A stretch of 64,000 nucleotides of DNA from a virus, in the IMG/VR virus record IMGVR_UViG_3300034060_001466, positions 1 through 64,000 of that record; one strand, given 5' to 3'. The position numbers and the translations under genes were made by a program. A model generated the notes under the pieces. The model was not told the origin of the DNA. It searched no databases and worked only from the letters and a program-made list of their open reading frames with translations. Of the stretch, positions 41,961 through 53,385 are shown piece by piece (position 1 is the first letter of the stretch; each line of letters begins with the position of its first letter).

Positions 41961-44900
41961 TTATGGAAGCATTCCATTACTTATTATTTCATATCTAGCT
42001 GCTAATGTAATACGATTATTGGCATTATTGTTAATCTTTACAGCAAGATCAGTTCCACCGGCTCCGACTGTAATTGTGGCAGTCCATAGGGATGCATCTT
42101 GAGCAACAACAATTTCGGTGAAACCTGCACCTACTAGTGAAAGAGCACCGGCTATATTCTTAACCGCTCCAGTGTAGTGGCGATAATCAGTTGAACCGGT
42201 AACCTCTTCAGAACCTACTACGTATAATTCAATACCGTATATTCGATTAGGGGTTGGAAAGTCAAATAGGATAGGTGTACCTGGATCAATGAATAATTGA
42301 CCAGCTGCCATGGGGTTAATCCGTCCAGAATAGAGTACTCCATTATGAACTAATTTTTCGCGATCGTCAGATGCAGACTGTTTACCGTAAATGTATTCTT
42401 TAGGTCGACCGTCATATAGTGCAACTGGTCCTAATAGTAAAACATCATTAGTATCGTCTTCTCTAATATCGAAAGTTGAATCTTCAATAGTAGTCCCAGA
42501 AGCACCGTATGTTACGTATGTATTAAATGTACCGGACGTTGTGATTGACGTACCTGATGTTCCAGCTGAACCTGAAGTACCAGAAGTACCTCTTGTTCCA
42601 GAAGAACCTGAAGTACCTGAAGAACCTGTTCCACCAGGTGCACCAGTTGCTCCACTAGTTCCAGAAGTACCAGAAGTACCTCTTGTTCCAGAAGAACCAG
42701 ACGAACCGGATGTTCCAGCCGTACCGCTTGAGCCGTTTGAACCAAATGTTACAAACGAAATTGTATAGTTTATTCCATTCGTTAGTGTTCCATTTGCGGC
42801 GATTGGCGCAAGTCCAAGATCAAACCATGTTGTGTTATTGGTAATTGAAATAAGTCTGTAAATACCTATTATGCTATTATTACCAACTTCGGTAATTTGA
42901 ATTAAGCTATTAGAGGTTATTAATGATAACCAGGTTGCGTAGTTTACACTAGCAGAAGAAGTTGTAGATACGCTAAGTTTAGCTAGCGCAGCGAAGGTAG
43001 CACTATCTGTTCTAAAGAATGTTGCTCCAGGGTTAGAGTGTGCTGGTATACTTGAATCAAATAACCATCTACCGCTATTTGAACCGTCAATACCGGCAAT
43101 ACCAGTCGCTCCGGATGTTCCGCTTGAGCCGTTTGAACCAGAAGTACCAGAAGTACCTCTTGTTCCAGAAGAACCAGAAGAACCATTTGAACCAGAAGTA
43201 CCAGAAGAACCAGAAGAACCATTTGAACCAGAAGTACCAGAAGAACCAGAAGTACCAGAAGTACCTCTTGTTCCAGAAGAACCAGAAGAACCATTTGAAC
43301 CAGAAGTACCAGAAGAGCCTGATGTACCAGACACTCCGTCTATACCGGAGGTTCCGCTTGAACCAGCTGATCCTGAAGTACCACTTGAGCCGTTTGAACC
43401 AGAAGTTCCAGAAGTACCGCTTGTGCCTCTTGTTCCAGAAGAACCTGAGCTACCATTTGAACCGGAAGTTCCGCTTGATCCATTTGAACCTGAAGTTCCT
43501 GATGTACCTGAAGAACCGTTTGAGCCGCTTGTTCCAGAAGAACCTGAGCTACCATTTGAACCGCTTGTTCCACTTGATCCATTTGAACCAGATGTTCCAG
43601 ACGTTCCAGAAGAACCGTTTGAACCGGATGTACCTGAACTTCCAGCTGAACCTGATGTTCCAGAAGAACCGTTAGAACCGGAAGTACCTGATGTTCCACT
43701 TGAGCCGTTTGCACCAGAAGTACCTGATGTACCGCTTGATCCATTTGAACCTGAAGTACCTGATGTACCACTAGTACCTCGTGTCCCAGACGAACCTGAG
43801 CTACCATTTGAACCGGATGTACCTGAAGAACCTGAAGTTCCGGATACTCCGTCTATACCAGAAGTTCCGCTTGAACCGGAAGTACCTGAAGTACCAGAAG
43901 TACCTCTTGTTCCAGAAGAACCAGAAGAACCATTTGAACCGGAAGTACCAGATGTACCTGAACTTCCATTAGAACCTGACGTACCTGAAGTACCTGAGCT
44001 ACCATTAGAACCCGAAGTTCCACTTGATCCATTTGAACCAGAAGTACCAGATGTTCCAGAAGAACCGTTAGAGCCGGATGTTCCGGAAGTTCCGCTTGAT
44101 CCATTTGAACCAGATGTACCTGAAGTTCCACTTGAGCCGTTAGAACCAGATGTTCCTGAAGTACCAGAAGTACCTCTTGTTCCAGAAGAACCTGAACTAC
44201 CGTTTGAACCTGAAGTACCAGAGCTTCCATTCGAACCAGAAGTACCTGAAGAACCACTTGTACCACTTGAGCCGTTTGAACCTGACGTTCCAGAAGAACC
44301 ATTTGAACCTGAAGTTCCCGAAGTTCCCGAAGAACCATTTGAACCTGAAGTTCCAGAAGAACCATTTGAACCTGATGTACCTGATGTGCCTGAAGAACCG
44401 GCTGTTCCAGAAGTACCGCTTGTACCGCTTGTACCTCTTGTTCCAGAAGAACCTGAGCTACCATTTGAACCTGACGTACCGGAACTACCATTTGAACCGG
44501 AAGTACCTGACGAACCTGAAGTTCCTGATACTCCATCTATACCAGATGTTCCACTTGATCCGTTTGAACCTGACGTTCCAGATGTACCAGATGTTCCTGA
44601 AGTACCTCTTGTTCCAGAAGAACCGGAGCTACCGTTTGAGCCTGACGTACCTGAACTTCCATTTGAACCTGAAGTTCCGCTTGTTCCAGAAGAACCATTT
44701 GAACCAGATGTTCCTGAAGTTCCAGAAGAACCATTTGAACCGGAAGTACCAGAGGTTCCACTTGATCCATTTGAACCGGAAGTACCAGAGGTTCCACTTG
44801 ATCCATTTGAACCAGATGTACCTGATGTACCGCTTGTGCCTCTTGTTCCAGAAGAACCGGAGCTACCGTTTGAGCCTGAAGTACCTGAACTTCCATTTGA

Positions 44901-47900
44901 ACCTGAAGTTCCGCTTGTACCTGAGCTACCATTAGAACCGCTTGTACCTGATGTACCAGATGTACCAGAAGTACCTCGTGTTCCAGAAGAACCGCTTGAT
45001 CCGTTAGAGCCTGATGTTCCAGAAGAACCTGATGTTCCAGATACTCCATCTATACCAGAAGTTCCAGAAGATCCATTAGAACCTGAAGTTCCAGAAGTAC
45101 CGCTTGTTCCTCTTGTTCCAGAAGAACCACTTGAGCCGTTTGAACCTGAAGTACCACTTGAACCATTTGAACCTGAAGTCCCGCTTGAGCCGCTTGAACC
45201 GTTTGAACCTGATGTTCCAGATGTTCCACTTGATCCATTTGAACCTGATGTACCAGAGCTTCCATTAGAACCAGAAGTACCTGACGTACCTGAGCTACCG
45301 TTTGAACCTGAAGTACCTGACGTACCTGAGCTACCGTTTGAACCAGACGTACCTGAGCTACCGTTTGAGCCGCTTGATCCTGAAGTACCAGAAGTACCTG
45401 ATGCTCCAGATGCGCCGCTTGTTCCAGATGAACCGTTTGAACCGGAAGTACCAGCTGTACCGCTTGTTCCAGAAGTTCCAGAGCTACCATTTGAACCTGA
45501 TGTTCCTGAAGTGCCGGAAGAACCATTAGAACCTGAGGTTCCAGAAGAACCGTTTGAACCTGAAGTTCCACTAGTTCCAGAAGAACCATTTGAACCGGAA
45601 GTACCAGCTGTACCTGAAGTACCACTAGTTCCTCTTGTTCCAGAAGAACCACTTGAGCCGTTAGAACCACTTGAACCGGAAGTACCTGAGCTTCCATTTG
45701 AACCGGAAGTACCAGCAGAACCTGAAGTTCCTGATACTCCATCTATACCTGATGTTCCACTTGAACCTGACGTACCTGAGGTACCGCTTGTACCTGAAGT
45801 ACCTCGTGTTCCAGAAGAACCTGAGCTACCATTTGAACCACTTGTTCCAGAAGAACCGTTTGAACCTGATGTTCCACTTGAGCCGGAAGTACCTGAAGAA
45901 CCTGAAGTACCAGCTGTTCCGGAAGAACCGTTAGAACCAGATGTTCCGGAAGAACCATTTGAACCGGAAGTACCGGATGTTCCACTTGATCCGTTTGAAC
46001 CTGAAGTACCACTTGATCCGTTTGAACCTGATGTTCCGCTTGTTCCTGAGCTACCGTTAGAACCAGAAGTCCCGCTTGTTCCTGAAGAACCGTTAGAACC
46101 AGAAGTCCCAGAAGATCCATTTGAACCGGACGTCCCGCTTGTTCCTGAAGTCCCGCTTGTACCGGATGTTCCTCTTGTTCCAGAAGAACCTGAGCTTCCA
46201 TTTGAACCAGAAGTTCCACTTGAGCCGTTAGAACCTGATGTTCCAGCTGAACCTGAGGTTCCGGATACACCGTCTATACCTGAAGTACCTGAAGAACCGG
46301 ACGTTCCAGCTGTACCACTTGTTCCGGATGTACCTGAAGTACCTCTTGTTCCAGAAGAACCTGAGCTACCGTTAGAACCAGAAGTTCCCGAAGAACCGTT
46401 TGAACCAGAAGTACCTGATGTACCTGAGCTACCATTTGAACCAGACGTGCCAGATGAACCGTTTGAACCTGAAGTTCCAGAAGTACCTGAACTTCCATTA
46501 GAACCTGAAGTTCCACTAGTTCCAGAAGAACCATTAGAACCTGAAGTTCCACTAGTTCCAGAAGAACCATTAGAACCAGAAGTACCTGAAGTACCGCTTG
46601 TACCTGAAGTACCTCTTGTTCCAGAAGAACCGCTTGAGCCGTTTGAACCACTAGTTCCAGAAGAACCGTTTGAACCTGAAGAACCTGATGTACCAGAGCT
46701 ACCATTTGATCCTGAAGTTCCGCTTGTTCCAGAAGTACCAGAGCTACCATTTGAACCTGAAGTACCAGCTGAACCTGATGTTCCAGAAACACCGTCTATA
46801 CCTGACGTTCCAGAGCTACCATTTGAGCCTGATGTACCTGATGTTCCAGAAGTACCTCTTGTTCCAGAAGAACCAGAAGAACCATTTGAACCAGAAGTTC
46901 CACTTGAGCCGGAAGTTCCTGAAGAACCTGAAGTTCCAGCGGTTCCAGAAGAACCGGAAGTACCGCTTGAGCCATTAGACCCAGAAGTTCCGCTTGTTCC
47001 AGAAGAACCTGAGCTTCCATTAGAACCAGATGTACCGGATGTACCAGTTGAACCTGATGTACCAGATGTTCCAGCAGTACCGCTTGAACCATTAGATCCA
47101 GAAGTTCCAGAAGAACCTGAAGTTCCAGACGAACCGTTTGATCCTGAAGTACCTGAAGTACCCGAGCTACCGTTTGAACCGGAAGTTCCTGATGTTCCAG
47201 AGCTTCCATTAGAACCAGAAGTTCCAGAAGATCCATTAGAACCAGATGTACCAGAAGTACCTGAAGAACCTGAAGAACCGGAAGTTCCGCTTGAACCGGA
47301 TGTTCCTGACGTACCTGAACTTCCATTTGAACCAGAAGTCCCAGATGTTCCTGAAGAACCATTAGAACCCGATGTTCCTGAAGTACCTCTTGTTCCAGAA
47401 GAACCAGAAGAACCATTTGAACCAGAAGTTCCAGAAGTACCAGCAGAACCTGACGTTCCTGATACTCCATCTATACCTGATGTTCCGCTTGAACCTGAAG
47501 TACCTGAAGTACCTCTTGTTCCAGAAGAACCTGAAGAGCCATTTGAACCAGAAGTTCCAGAAGAACCGTTTGATCCTGAAGTACCTGAAGTACCTGAACT
47601 TCCATTTGAACCTGAAGTCCCAGATGTTCCGGAAGAACCGTTTGACCCGGAAGTTCCAGAAGTACCTGAGCTTCCATTTGAACCGGAAGTACCTGATGTT
47701 CCTGAAGTACCCGATGTTCCTGAGCTACCATTTGAACCTGATGTACCTGAAGTACCAGAGCTTCCGTTTGAACCAGAAGTTCCAGATGTTCCAGAAGAAC
47801 CATTTGAACCGGACGTACCGCTTGTTCCAGAAGAACCATTTGAACCTGATGTTCCGGATGTTCCAGAAGTACCTCTTGTTCCAGAAGAACCAGACGAACC

Positions 47901-50900
47901 GTTTGAACCAGAAGTTCCGGAGCTTCCATTTGATCCTGAAGTACCAGCTGAACCTGACGTTCCTGATACTCCATCTATACCGGAAGTTCCCGAGCTACCA
48001 CTTGTACCTGAAGTACCGCTTGTTCCAGAAGTACCTCGTGTTCCAGAAGAACCTGAACTTCCATTTGAACCGGAAGTTCCTGATGTGCCAGAGCTTCCAT
48101 TAGAACCAGAAGTTCCAGAAGAACCGCTTGTACCACTTGATCCGTTTGACCCTGAAGTTCCAGATGTTCCAGAAGAACCGTTTGAACCTGATGTACCTGA
48201 AGTTCCAGAAGATCCATTAGAACCAGATGTACCAGAAGATCCATTAGAACCTGAGGTTCCAGAAGAACCTGAAGTACCGGATGTACCATTTGAACCATCT
48301 ACTCCGCTTATACCTGAAGTACCAGAAGTACCTCGTGTTCCAGAAGAACCTGAGCTACCATTTGAACCACTTGTTCCAGAAGAACCGTTTGAACCTGAAG
48401 TTCCACTTGATCCGTTTGAACCTGAAGTTCCAGAAGAACCATTAGAGCCTGAAGTACCAGCAGAACCTGAAGTTCCAGATACTCCATCTATACCGGAAGT
48501 ACCAGAAGAACCGGCTGTTCCGGAACTTCCATTTGATCCTGAAGTACCGCTTGAGCCGTTTGAACCAGAAGTACCTGACGTTCCTGAGCTGCCGTTTGAA
48601 CCTGAAGTTCCAGCTGTTCCAGAAGAACCATTAGAACCGCTTGTCCCAGAAGTACCTGAGCTACCATTAGAACCAGATGTTCCACTTGAGCCGTTTGAAC
48701 CAGAAGTACCGGCGGTTCCTGAGGTTCCAGACGTACCTGAAGTTCCTGAGGTTCCGCTTGTACCAGTCGATCCTGACGTTCCGGATGTTCCGCTTGTACC
48801 AGCAGTGCCTGATGAACCTGATGTTCCAGAAGAACTTGAAATTTGGCCAGTTGAGGTTAACACAAAAGAGTAATTTTGAGTTCCCTCAGTGTACCAAGTC
48901 ACATCATGATTTCCACTAGACTGATCGACTACGTATATTTTAACAATCATTCTATCCGTTGGATTAATAGTTGTTGTTGGTAGCACTACATCAACGTTAG
49001 CTTCAACTGGAATCGTTGAACTAATCCAACCTATAAGAACTTGATTAGTTGGTATTACTGTTCCATAACTAACACCTGCACTATTTGCTAATTCAATAGT
49101 AACAAATGTGTCTGTATTAAATCCTGCGCCGTCTTTTAAGAAATGTAAATGGAATCTTTGTGTTCCTCCTGGTATTACAGAAAATCCTAATTCAGGAGTT
49201 ATAAATTGTTGTACTAATACTGGAGTAGTACCTGTTGTAGTTTTAAGTATTGATTGTTGAGCAGCGCCGGTCGGATTAATATTTAGGTCTCTATACGTAC
49301 CTATTCCAGAAGCAACTGACTGATTAAAATAATAAATTTGACCTGCCGATATTCCAGTAGCTCCACTAGTTCCTGAAGAACCAGATGTTCCACTTGAACC
49401 GGAAGTTCCAGAAGTTCCGCTTGTTCCAGAAGTTCCTGACGAACCTGAAGTTCCAGAAGTTCCGCTTGTACCCGCCGTGCCGGATGAACCTGATGTTCCC
49501 GAAGTTCCACTTGAACCAGAAGTTCCAGTAGTTCCAGAAGAACCTGATGTTCCAGCCGTTCCGCTTGATCCATTTGAACCAGATGTTCCTGACGAACCAG
49601 AAGTACCTGAGCTACCGTCTGAACCTGAAGTTCCAGAAGAACCATTTGTTCCTGAGACTCCGTCTATTCCAGAAGTACCTGAAGAACCATCTGATCCTGA
49701 CGTTCCAGAAGAACCATTTGAACCTGATGTACCAGATGTTCCTGACGAACCATTAGAACCACTTGTTCCAGAAGTACCTGAGCTACCATTTGAACCGGAA
49801 GTCCCTGATGTTCCAGAAGAACCGTTAGAACCTGATGTTCCTGACGAACCAGAAGTACCTGAGCTACCGTCTGAACCCGATGTTCCAGAAGAACCGTTTG
49901 AACCTGAAGTACCAGATGAACCGTTAGAACCTGATGTTCCTGACGAACCAGAAGTACCTGAGCTACCGGCTGAACCTGACGTACCAGAAGAACCATTTGT
50001 TCCTGAGACTCCGTCTATTCCACTAGTACCTGAAGAACCATAAGAACCATTTGAACCTGATGTACCAGATGTTCCTGACGAACCATTAGAACCACTTGTT
50101 CCAGAAGTACCTGAGCTACCATTTGAACCGGAAGTCCCTGATGTTCCAGAAGAACCGTTTGAACCTGAAGTACCTGAAGTACCAGTTGAACCAGAAGTAC
50201 CGGATGTTCCTGAAGAACCGTCTGAACCTGAAGTTCCTGAAGAACCGTTTGAACCTGATGTTCCAGAGCTACCATTTGAACCTGAAGTACCTGAAGTACC
50301 TGAGCTACCATCTGAGCCGGAAGTTCCGCTTGAGCCGTTTGTTCCTGAGACTCCATCTATTCCAGAAGTTCCAGAAGAACCGTCTGAACCTGATGTACCG
50401 CTTGAGCCGTTAGAGCCTGAAGTACCAGATGTACCAGATGTTCCCGAAGAACCGTTAGAACCTGAAGTACCTGAAGTTCCAGAAGAACCTGAAGTACCAG
50501 AGCTACCGTTTGAGCCTGAAGTACCTGAGCTACCGTCTGAGCCACTAGTACCAGAAGAACCATTTGAACCAGATGTTCCTGAAGTACCAGAGCTACCATT
50601 TGAACCGGAGGTACCTGATGTTCCAGAAGAACCTGAAGTACCTGAGCTACCATCTGAACCTGATGTTCCCGAAGAACCATTTGTTCCAGAAACTCCGTCT
50701 ATTCCAGAAGTTCCAGAAGAACCGTCTGAACCGCTAGTACCGCTTGAGCCGTTTGAACCCGAAGTTCCAGAAGAACCGTTTGAACCTGAAGTTCCGCTTG
50801 TGCCGGAAGTTCCAGCTGAACCACTTGTTCCACTTGATCCGCTAGTACCCGAGCTACCATTTGAGCCACTAGTACCTGAGCTACCATTTGAACCTGAAGT

Positions 50901-53162
50901 ACCCGAAGTACCAGATGAACCAGAAGTACCGCTTGAGCCGTTTGAACCTGAAGTTCCTGAAGTACCTGAAGAACCGTTAGAACCAGAAGTACCTGAGCTA
51001 CCGTCTGAACCTGACGTACCTGCTGAACCTGAAGTTCCTGATACACCATCTATTCCAGAAGTACCTGAAGAACCATCTGAACCTGAAGTTCCAGAAGAAC
51101 CGTTTGAACCTGATGTACCGGATGTTCCAGAAGAACCGTTTGATCCTGAAGTTCCAGAAGAACCATCTGAACCTGACGTACCAGATGAACCATTTGTTCC
51201 TGAGACTCCATCTATTCCTGATGTACCTGAGCTACCGTCTGATCCTGAAGTACCTGAGGTACCATTTGAACCTGAAGTACCTGAGGTACCATTTGAACCG
51301 TTTGAACCTGAAGTTCCGTTTGAACCCGAAGTTCCAGAAGAACCATCTGAACCGGACGTACCGGCAGAACCTGAAGTTCCTGATACTCCGTCTATTCCAG
51401 AAGTACCTGAGCTACCGTCTGATCCTGAAGTACCTGAGCTACCGTTTGATCCTGAAGTTCCAGAGCTACCATTTGAACCTGAAGTACCTGAGGTACCATT
51501 TGAACCTGAAGTACCGCTTGAGCCATCTGACCCTGAAGTTCCAGCCGAACCTGATGTTCCTGAGACTCCGTCTATTCCTGATGTTCCGGAAGATCCATTT
51601 GAACCAGAAGTTCCAGAAGAACCGTTTGAACCGGAAGTTCCAGAAGAACCATTTGAACCGGAAGTACCTGAGCTACCGTCTGAACCTGACGTACCTGCTG
51701 AACCTGAAGTTCCGGAAACTCCGTCTATTCCTGATGTTCCCGAAGAACCGTCTGACCCTGAAGTTCCAGAGCTACCATTTGAGCCTGATGTACCGCTTGA
51801 GCCGTTAGAACCTGAAGTTCCAGAAGAACCGTTTGAGCCTGATGTTCCAGAGCTACCGTCTGAACCGCTTGTTCCAGAAGAACCGCTTGTTCCTGAGACT
51901 CCATCTATTCCTGAAGTACCTGAACTACCGTCTGAACCAGAAGTACCTGAAGTACCGGCTGACCCTGAAGTACCTGATGTTCCCGAAGAACCTGAAGTAC
52001 CTGAGCTACCGTCTGAACCTGAAGTTCCAGCTGAACCTGAAGTTCCGGAAACTCCATCTATTCCTGAAGTACCTGAGCTACCGTCTGAACCAGAAGTACC
52101 TGAAGAACCTGATGTACCAGTTGAACCAGAAGTACCTGATGTACCTGATGTACCTGAGCTACCGTCTGAACCTGAAGTTCCAGAAGAACCGTTTGTTCCA
52201 GAGACTCCATCTATTCCTGAAGTACCTGAGCTACCGTCTGAACCAGAAGTACCTGAAGAACCTGATGTACCAGTTGAACCAGAAGTACCTGATGTACCTG
52301 AGCTGCCGTCTGAACCTGAAGTTCCAGAAGAACCGTTTGTTCCAGAGACTCCATCTATTCCTGAAGTACCAGAGCTGCCATCTGCACCAGAAGTCCCAGC
52401 TGAACCAGACGTTCCACTTGAACCGTTTGAGCCGGATGTACCAGAAGTACCGGTTGAACCGGACGTACCTGAAGTACCTGACGTACCAGATGAACCGGCA
52501 GTACCGGAAGTTCCACTTGTTCCTGAAGTACCGGATGAACTAGTAAGTCCATCTTCTAATGTTGTACCAATATAGTAAAAACCTTTAATATATGGATCAA
52601 CTGATCCATAAGTAGAAGTTAAATAAGTAACCATTGAATCTGATAATAGTAGAATACCATTATCGTAATTAAAAACCCAACTTACTTCAGTGCCTGCATT
52701 ATCAGTAGTTAAGATTTGGGTTCCGCCTGATGCAGGATTACCATTCCAAAATTCAGCGGTCCATCCAATTGAAGGAGCACCGCTTGCTTGCAATATCTTT
52801 TGAGGTTGAATCCAGTCTAGGATTTGTGTGTTAAAATCGTTAAGCGTCGAACAGGCTACCCATGTAGTATTATTACCTGAAATAACTTGACTTAATTCTA
52901 CGGCATTTCCTGTAGAATATGCGTCTGCTACAATCGTTTCCAACGGTTGACCTGATGCTAATAGAGCAACAGCCGCTGATTTATTTGCAACTGGGTTTTG
53001 TTTAACAACATCGAACTGAGTTAAAACTCGAGCAGCTGATATATTAGGGTTAAACGCAAACTTTGCTTCGTACCAATTAAAATTAGAGGCAGAATCAATT
53101 ACGTTTGCGGCTTGGACCTTAAATACGAGTTTTAATCTTTCATTATCTGTATAGCCTGCCAT
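41961..53162 (-). CDS. giant Gly-X-Y (GTSG) fibre protein, 3733 aa
   Basis: A single open frame of 3733 residues. Residues 1-210 are a globular virion-attachment-type domain. Repeat block A runs about 211-1272, an interrupting beta-rich domain about 1272-1440 ([18 protein letters not shown]), repeat block B about 1440-3354, then a second domain, a short repeat and a C-terminal domain of about 190 residues ([25 protein letters not shown]). The repeats are Gly every third residue with X-Y mostly TS, SS, SN, SD and almost no Pro. A triple helix without Pro would need another stabiliser such as Thr/Ser glycosylation. About 990 triplets would span roughly 0.85 micrometre if fully helical. Confidence 0.8.
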   Translation of the reverse strand: MAGYTDNERLKLVFKVQAANVIDSASNFNWYEAKFAFNPNISAARVLTQFDVVKQNPVANKSAAVALLASGQPLETIVADAYSTGNAVELSQVISGNNTTWVACSTLNDFNTQILDWIQPQKILQASGAPSIGWTAEFWNGNPASGGTQILTTDNAGTEVSWVFNYDNGILLLSDSMVTYLTSTYGSVDPYIKGFYYIGTTLEDGLTSSSGTSGTSGTSGTAGSSGTSGTSGTSGSTGTSGTSGSNGSSGTSGSAGTSGADGSSGTSGIDGVSGTNGSSGTSGSDGSSGTSGTSGSTGTSGSSGTSGSDGSSGTSGIDGVSGTNGSSGTSGSDGSSGTSGTSGTSGSTGTSGSSGTSGSDGSSGTSGIDGVSGTSGSAGTSGSDGSSGTSGSSGTSGTSGSAGTSGTSGSDGSSGTSGIDGVSGTSGSSGTSGSDGSSGTSGSNGSSGTSGSNGSSGTSGSNGSSGTSGSDGSSGTSGIDGVSGTSGSAGTSGSDGSSGTSGSNGSSGTSGSNGSSGTSGSNGSSGTSGIDGVSGTSGSAGTSGSDGSSGTSGSNGTSGTSGSNGSSGTSGSNGSSGTSGSDGSSGTSGIDGVSGTSGSAGTSGSDGSSGTSGSNGTSGSNGSNGTSGTSGSNGTSGTSGSDGSSGTSGIDGVSGTNGSSGTSGSDGSSGTSGSNGSSGTSGTSGSNGSSGTSGSDGSSGTSGIDGVSGTSGSAGTSGSDGSSGTSGSNGSSGTSGTSGSNGSSGTSGSSGTSGTSGSNGSSGTSGSNGSSGTSGSSGTSGSAGTSGTSGTSGSNGSSGTSGSNGSSGTSGSDGSSGTSGIDGVSGTNGSSGTSGSDGSSGTSGSSGTSGTSGSNGSSGTSGTSGSNGSSGTSGSDGSSGTSGSNGSSGTSGSSGTSGTSGSNGSSGTSGTSGTSGSNGSSGTSGSDGSSGTSGIDGVSGTNGSSGTSGSDGSSGTSGTSGSNGSSGTSGSNGSSGTSGSDGSSGTSGTSGSTGTSGTSGSNGSSGTSGTSGSNGSSGTSGTSGSNGSSGTSGTSGSNGSYGSSGTSGIDGVSGTNGSSGTSGSAGSSGTSGSSGTSGSNGSSGTSGSNGSSGTSGSDGSSGTSGSSGTSGSNGSSGTSGTSGSNGSSGTSGTSGSNGSSGTSGTSGSNGSSGTSGSDGSSGTSGIDGVSGTNGSSGTSGSDGSSGTSGSSGTSGSNGSSGTAGTSGSSGTTGTSGSSGTSGTSGSSGTAGTSGTSGTSGSSGTSGTSGTSGTSGSSGTSGSSGTSGATGISAGQIYYFNQSVASGIGTYRDLNINPTGAAQQSILKTTTGTTPVLVQQFITPELGFSVIPGGTQRFHLHFLKDGAGFNTDTFVTIELANSAGVSYGTVIPTNQVLIGWISSTIPVEANVDVVLPTTTINPTDRMIVKIYVVDQSSGNHDVTWYTEGTQNYSFVLTSTGQISSSSGTSGSSGTAGTSGTSGTSGSTGTSGTSGTSGTSGTSGTAGTSGSNGSSGTSGSNGSSGTSGTSGSNGSSGTAGTSGSNGSSGTSGTSGSNGSSGTSGSNGSSGTAGSSGTSGIDGVSGTSGSAGTSGSNGSSGTSGSNGSSGTSGSNGSSGTSGSNGSSGSSGTRGTSGTSGISGVDGSNGTSGTSGSSGTSGSNGSSGTSGSNGSSGTSGTSGSNGSSGTSGTSGSNGSSGTSGSSGTSGSNGSSGTSGTSGSNGSSGSSGTRGTSGTSGTSGTSGSSGTSGIDGVSGTSGSAGTSGSNGSSGTSGSNGSSGSSGTRGTSGTSGTSGSNGSSGTSGTSGSNGSSGTSGTSGSNGSSGTSGTSGSNGSSGTSGTSGTSGTSGSNGSSGTSGTSGSNGSSGTSGTSGSNGSSGTSGTSGSNGSSGTSGSNGSSGSSGTRGTSGTSGSSGTSGIDGVSGTSGSAGTSGTSGSNGSSGSSGTRGTSGTSGSNGSSGTSGTSGSNGSSGTSGTSGSSGTSGSSGSSGTSGTSGSNGSSGTSGSNGSSGTSGTSGSNGSSGTSGTSGSNGSSGTSGSSGTSGSNGSSGTAGTSGTSGSTGTSGTSGSNGSSGSSGTSGTSGSNGSSGTSGSSGTAGTSGSSGTSGSSGTSGSNGSSGSSGTRGTSGTSGTSGSNGSSGTSGIDGVSGTSGSAGTSGSNGSSGTSGTSGTSGSNGSSGTSGSSGSNGSSGTSGSNGSSGSSGTRGTSGTSGTSGTSGSNGSSGTSGTSGSNGSSGTSGTSGSNGSSGTSGTSGSNGSSGTSGSNGSSGTSGTSGSNGSSGTSGSNGSSGSSGTRGTSGTSGTSGTAGTSGSSGTSGIDGVSGTSGSAGTSGSNGSSGTSGSNGSSGSSGTRGTSGTSGTSGTSGTSGSNGSSGTSGSNGSSGTSGTSGSNGSSGTSGTSGSNGSSGTSGSNGSSGTSGTSGSNGSSGTSGSNGSSGTAGTSGSSGTSGSSGTSGSNGSSGTSGSNGSSGSSGTRGTSGTSGTSGTSGSSGTSGIDGVSGTSGSAGTSGSNGSSGTSGSSGSNGSSGSSGTRGTSGTSGTAGTSGSNGSSGTSGTSGSNGSSGTSGSNGSSGTSGTSGSNGSSGTSGTSGTAGTSGSNGSSGTSGASGASGTSGTSGSSGSNGSSGTSGSNGSSGTSGTSGSNGSSGTSGTSGSNGSSGTSGSNGSSGTSGTSGSNGSSGSSGTSGSNGSSGTSGSNGSSGSSGTRGTSGTSGTSGSNGSSGTSGIDGVSGTSGSSGTSGSNGSSGSSGTRGTSGTSGTSGTSGSNGSSGTSGTSGSNGSSGTSGSNGSSGSSGTRGTSGTSGTSGSNGSSGTSGTSGSNGSSGTSGTSGSNGSSGTSGTSGSNGSSGTSGTSGSNGSSGTSGSNGSSGSSGTRGTSGTSGTSGTSGSNGSSGTSGIDGVSGTSGSSGTSGSNGSSGTSGSNGSSGSSGTRGTSGTSGTSGTAGSSGTSGTSGSNGSSGTSGSNGSSGTSGTSGSNGSSGTSGSNGSSGTSGSSGTSGSNGSSGTSGSNGSSGSSGTRGTSGTSGTSGSNGSSGTSGTSGSNGSSGTSGTSGSNGSSGTSGTSGSNGSSGTSGSNGSSGTSGTSGSNGSSGTSGTSGSNGSSGSSGTRGTSGTSGTSGSSGTSGIDGVSGTSGSSGTSGSNGSSGSSGTRGTSGTSGTSGSNGSSGTSGTSGANGSSGTSGTSGSNGSSGTSGSAGSSGTSGSNGSSGTSGTSGSNGSSGTSGSNGSSGSSGTSGSNGSSGTSGTSGSNGSSGTSGSNGSSGSSGTRGTSGTSGTSGSNGSSGTSGSAGSSGTSGIDGVSGTSGSSGTSGSNGSSGSSGTRGTSGTSGSSGTSGSNGSSGSSGTSGSNGSSGSSGTRGTSGTSGSNGSSGTSGATGIAGIDGSNSGRWLFDSSIPAHSNPGATFFRTDSATFAALAKLSVSTTSSASVNYATWLSLITSNSLIQITEVGNNSIIGIYRLISITNNTTWFDLGLAPIAANGTLTNGINYTISFVTFGSNGSSGTAGTSGSSGSSGTRGTSGTSGTSGATGAPGGTGSSGTSGSSGTRGTSGTSGSAGTSGTSITTSGTFNTYVTYGASGTTIEDSTFDIREDDTNDVLLLGPVALYDGRPKEYIYGKQSASDDREKLVHNGVLYSGRINPMAAGQLFIDPGTPILFDFPTPNRIYGIELYVVGSEEVTGSTDYRHYTGAVKNIAGALSLVGAGFTEIVVAQDASLWTATITVGAGGTDLAVKINNNANNRITLAARYEIISNGMLP
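43100..48840 (-). repeat. repeat block B of the giant fibre ([10 protein letters not shown] / [10 protein letters not shown])
   Basis: About 640 Gly-X-Y codon triplets. Units such as GSSGTRG with Arg recur through this block, while Asp-containing GSDGSSG units are absent apart from isolated IDG/VDG units. Synonymous codons vary between copies, so the block is not a simple short microsatellite. Confidence 0.75.
49350..52545 (-). repeat. repeat block A of the giant fibre ([10 protein letters not shown] / [10 protein letters not shown])
   Basis: About 350 Gly-X-Y triplets rich in Asp-containing units and lacking GTRG. It contains a perfect 118-bp direct repeat (49709-49826 and 50042-50159, 333 bp apart). 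It also has a tandem duplication with period 153 bp (starts 52054, 52207), whose next period is 144 bp (start 52351), a 9-bp in-frame difference. Confidence 0.8.
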
Positions 53163-53169
53163 TTACTAA

Positions 53170-53370
53170 TTATATTATTTCGTTTTCTATTGATTCTTCC
53201 TGGTTTGCCTCATATAATTGACCTTCGTATTCTGCAACCATAATATTAAATTCATTTATTGTTGTTTTAAATACGTTAACCATATCATCAGAAACTCGTA
53301 TACTAAGAGAAACACTCTGCTTATCTTTATCTATTTTAACCTTAAGCTTTTTATCGAAACTTTTTTCCAT
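53170..53370 (-). CDS. small protein upstream of the giant fibre
   Basis: A 66-residue charged protein (KKLKVKIDKDKQSVSLSIRVSDDMVNVFKTTINEFN) with a short beta pattern and an acidic end. It is 7 nt before the giant fibre start and probably co-transcribed. It could be an assembly chaperone; no family is recognised. Confidence 0.5.
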   Translation of the reverse strand: MEKSFDKKLKVKIDKDKQSVSLSIRVSDDMVNVFKTTINEFNIMVAEYEGQLYEANQEESIENEII

Positions 53371-53385
53371 ATTATTAATTTTTTT

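Noticed and set aside
43423-48873. An 1816-codon open frame on the plus strand, antisense to the giant fibre, rich in PEVP/EPE motifs
   Set aside because: It is the shadow of GTSG codons read in antisense (Gly-Thr/Ser triplets give Pro, Glu and Val). It has no start context, no promoter, and its composition follows directly from the fibre repeats.
43100-52545. Possible CRISPR array or minisatellite in the repeat region
   Set aside because: No constant repeats with unique spacers; the periodicity is 9 nt and codon-based, and the protein frame is preserved throughout.
49477-52575. Further long plus-strand frames (49477-50043, 50800-52575) with the same Pro/Glu/Val style
   Set aside because: Same antisense shadow of repeat block A.
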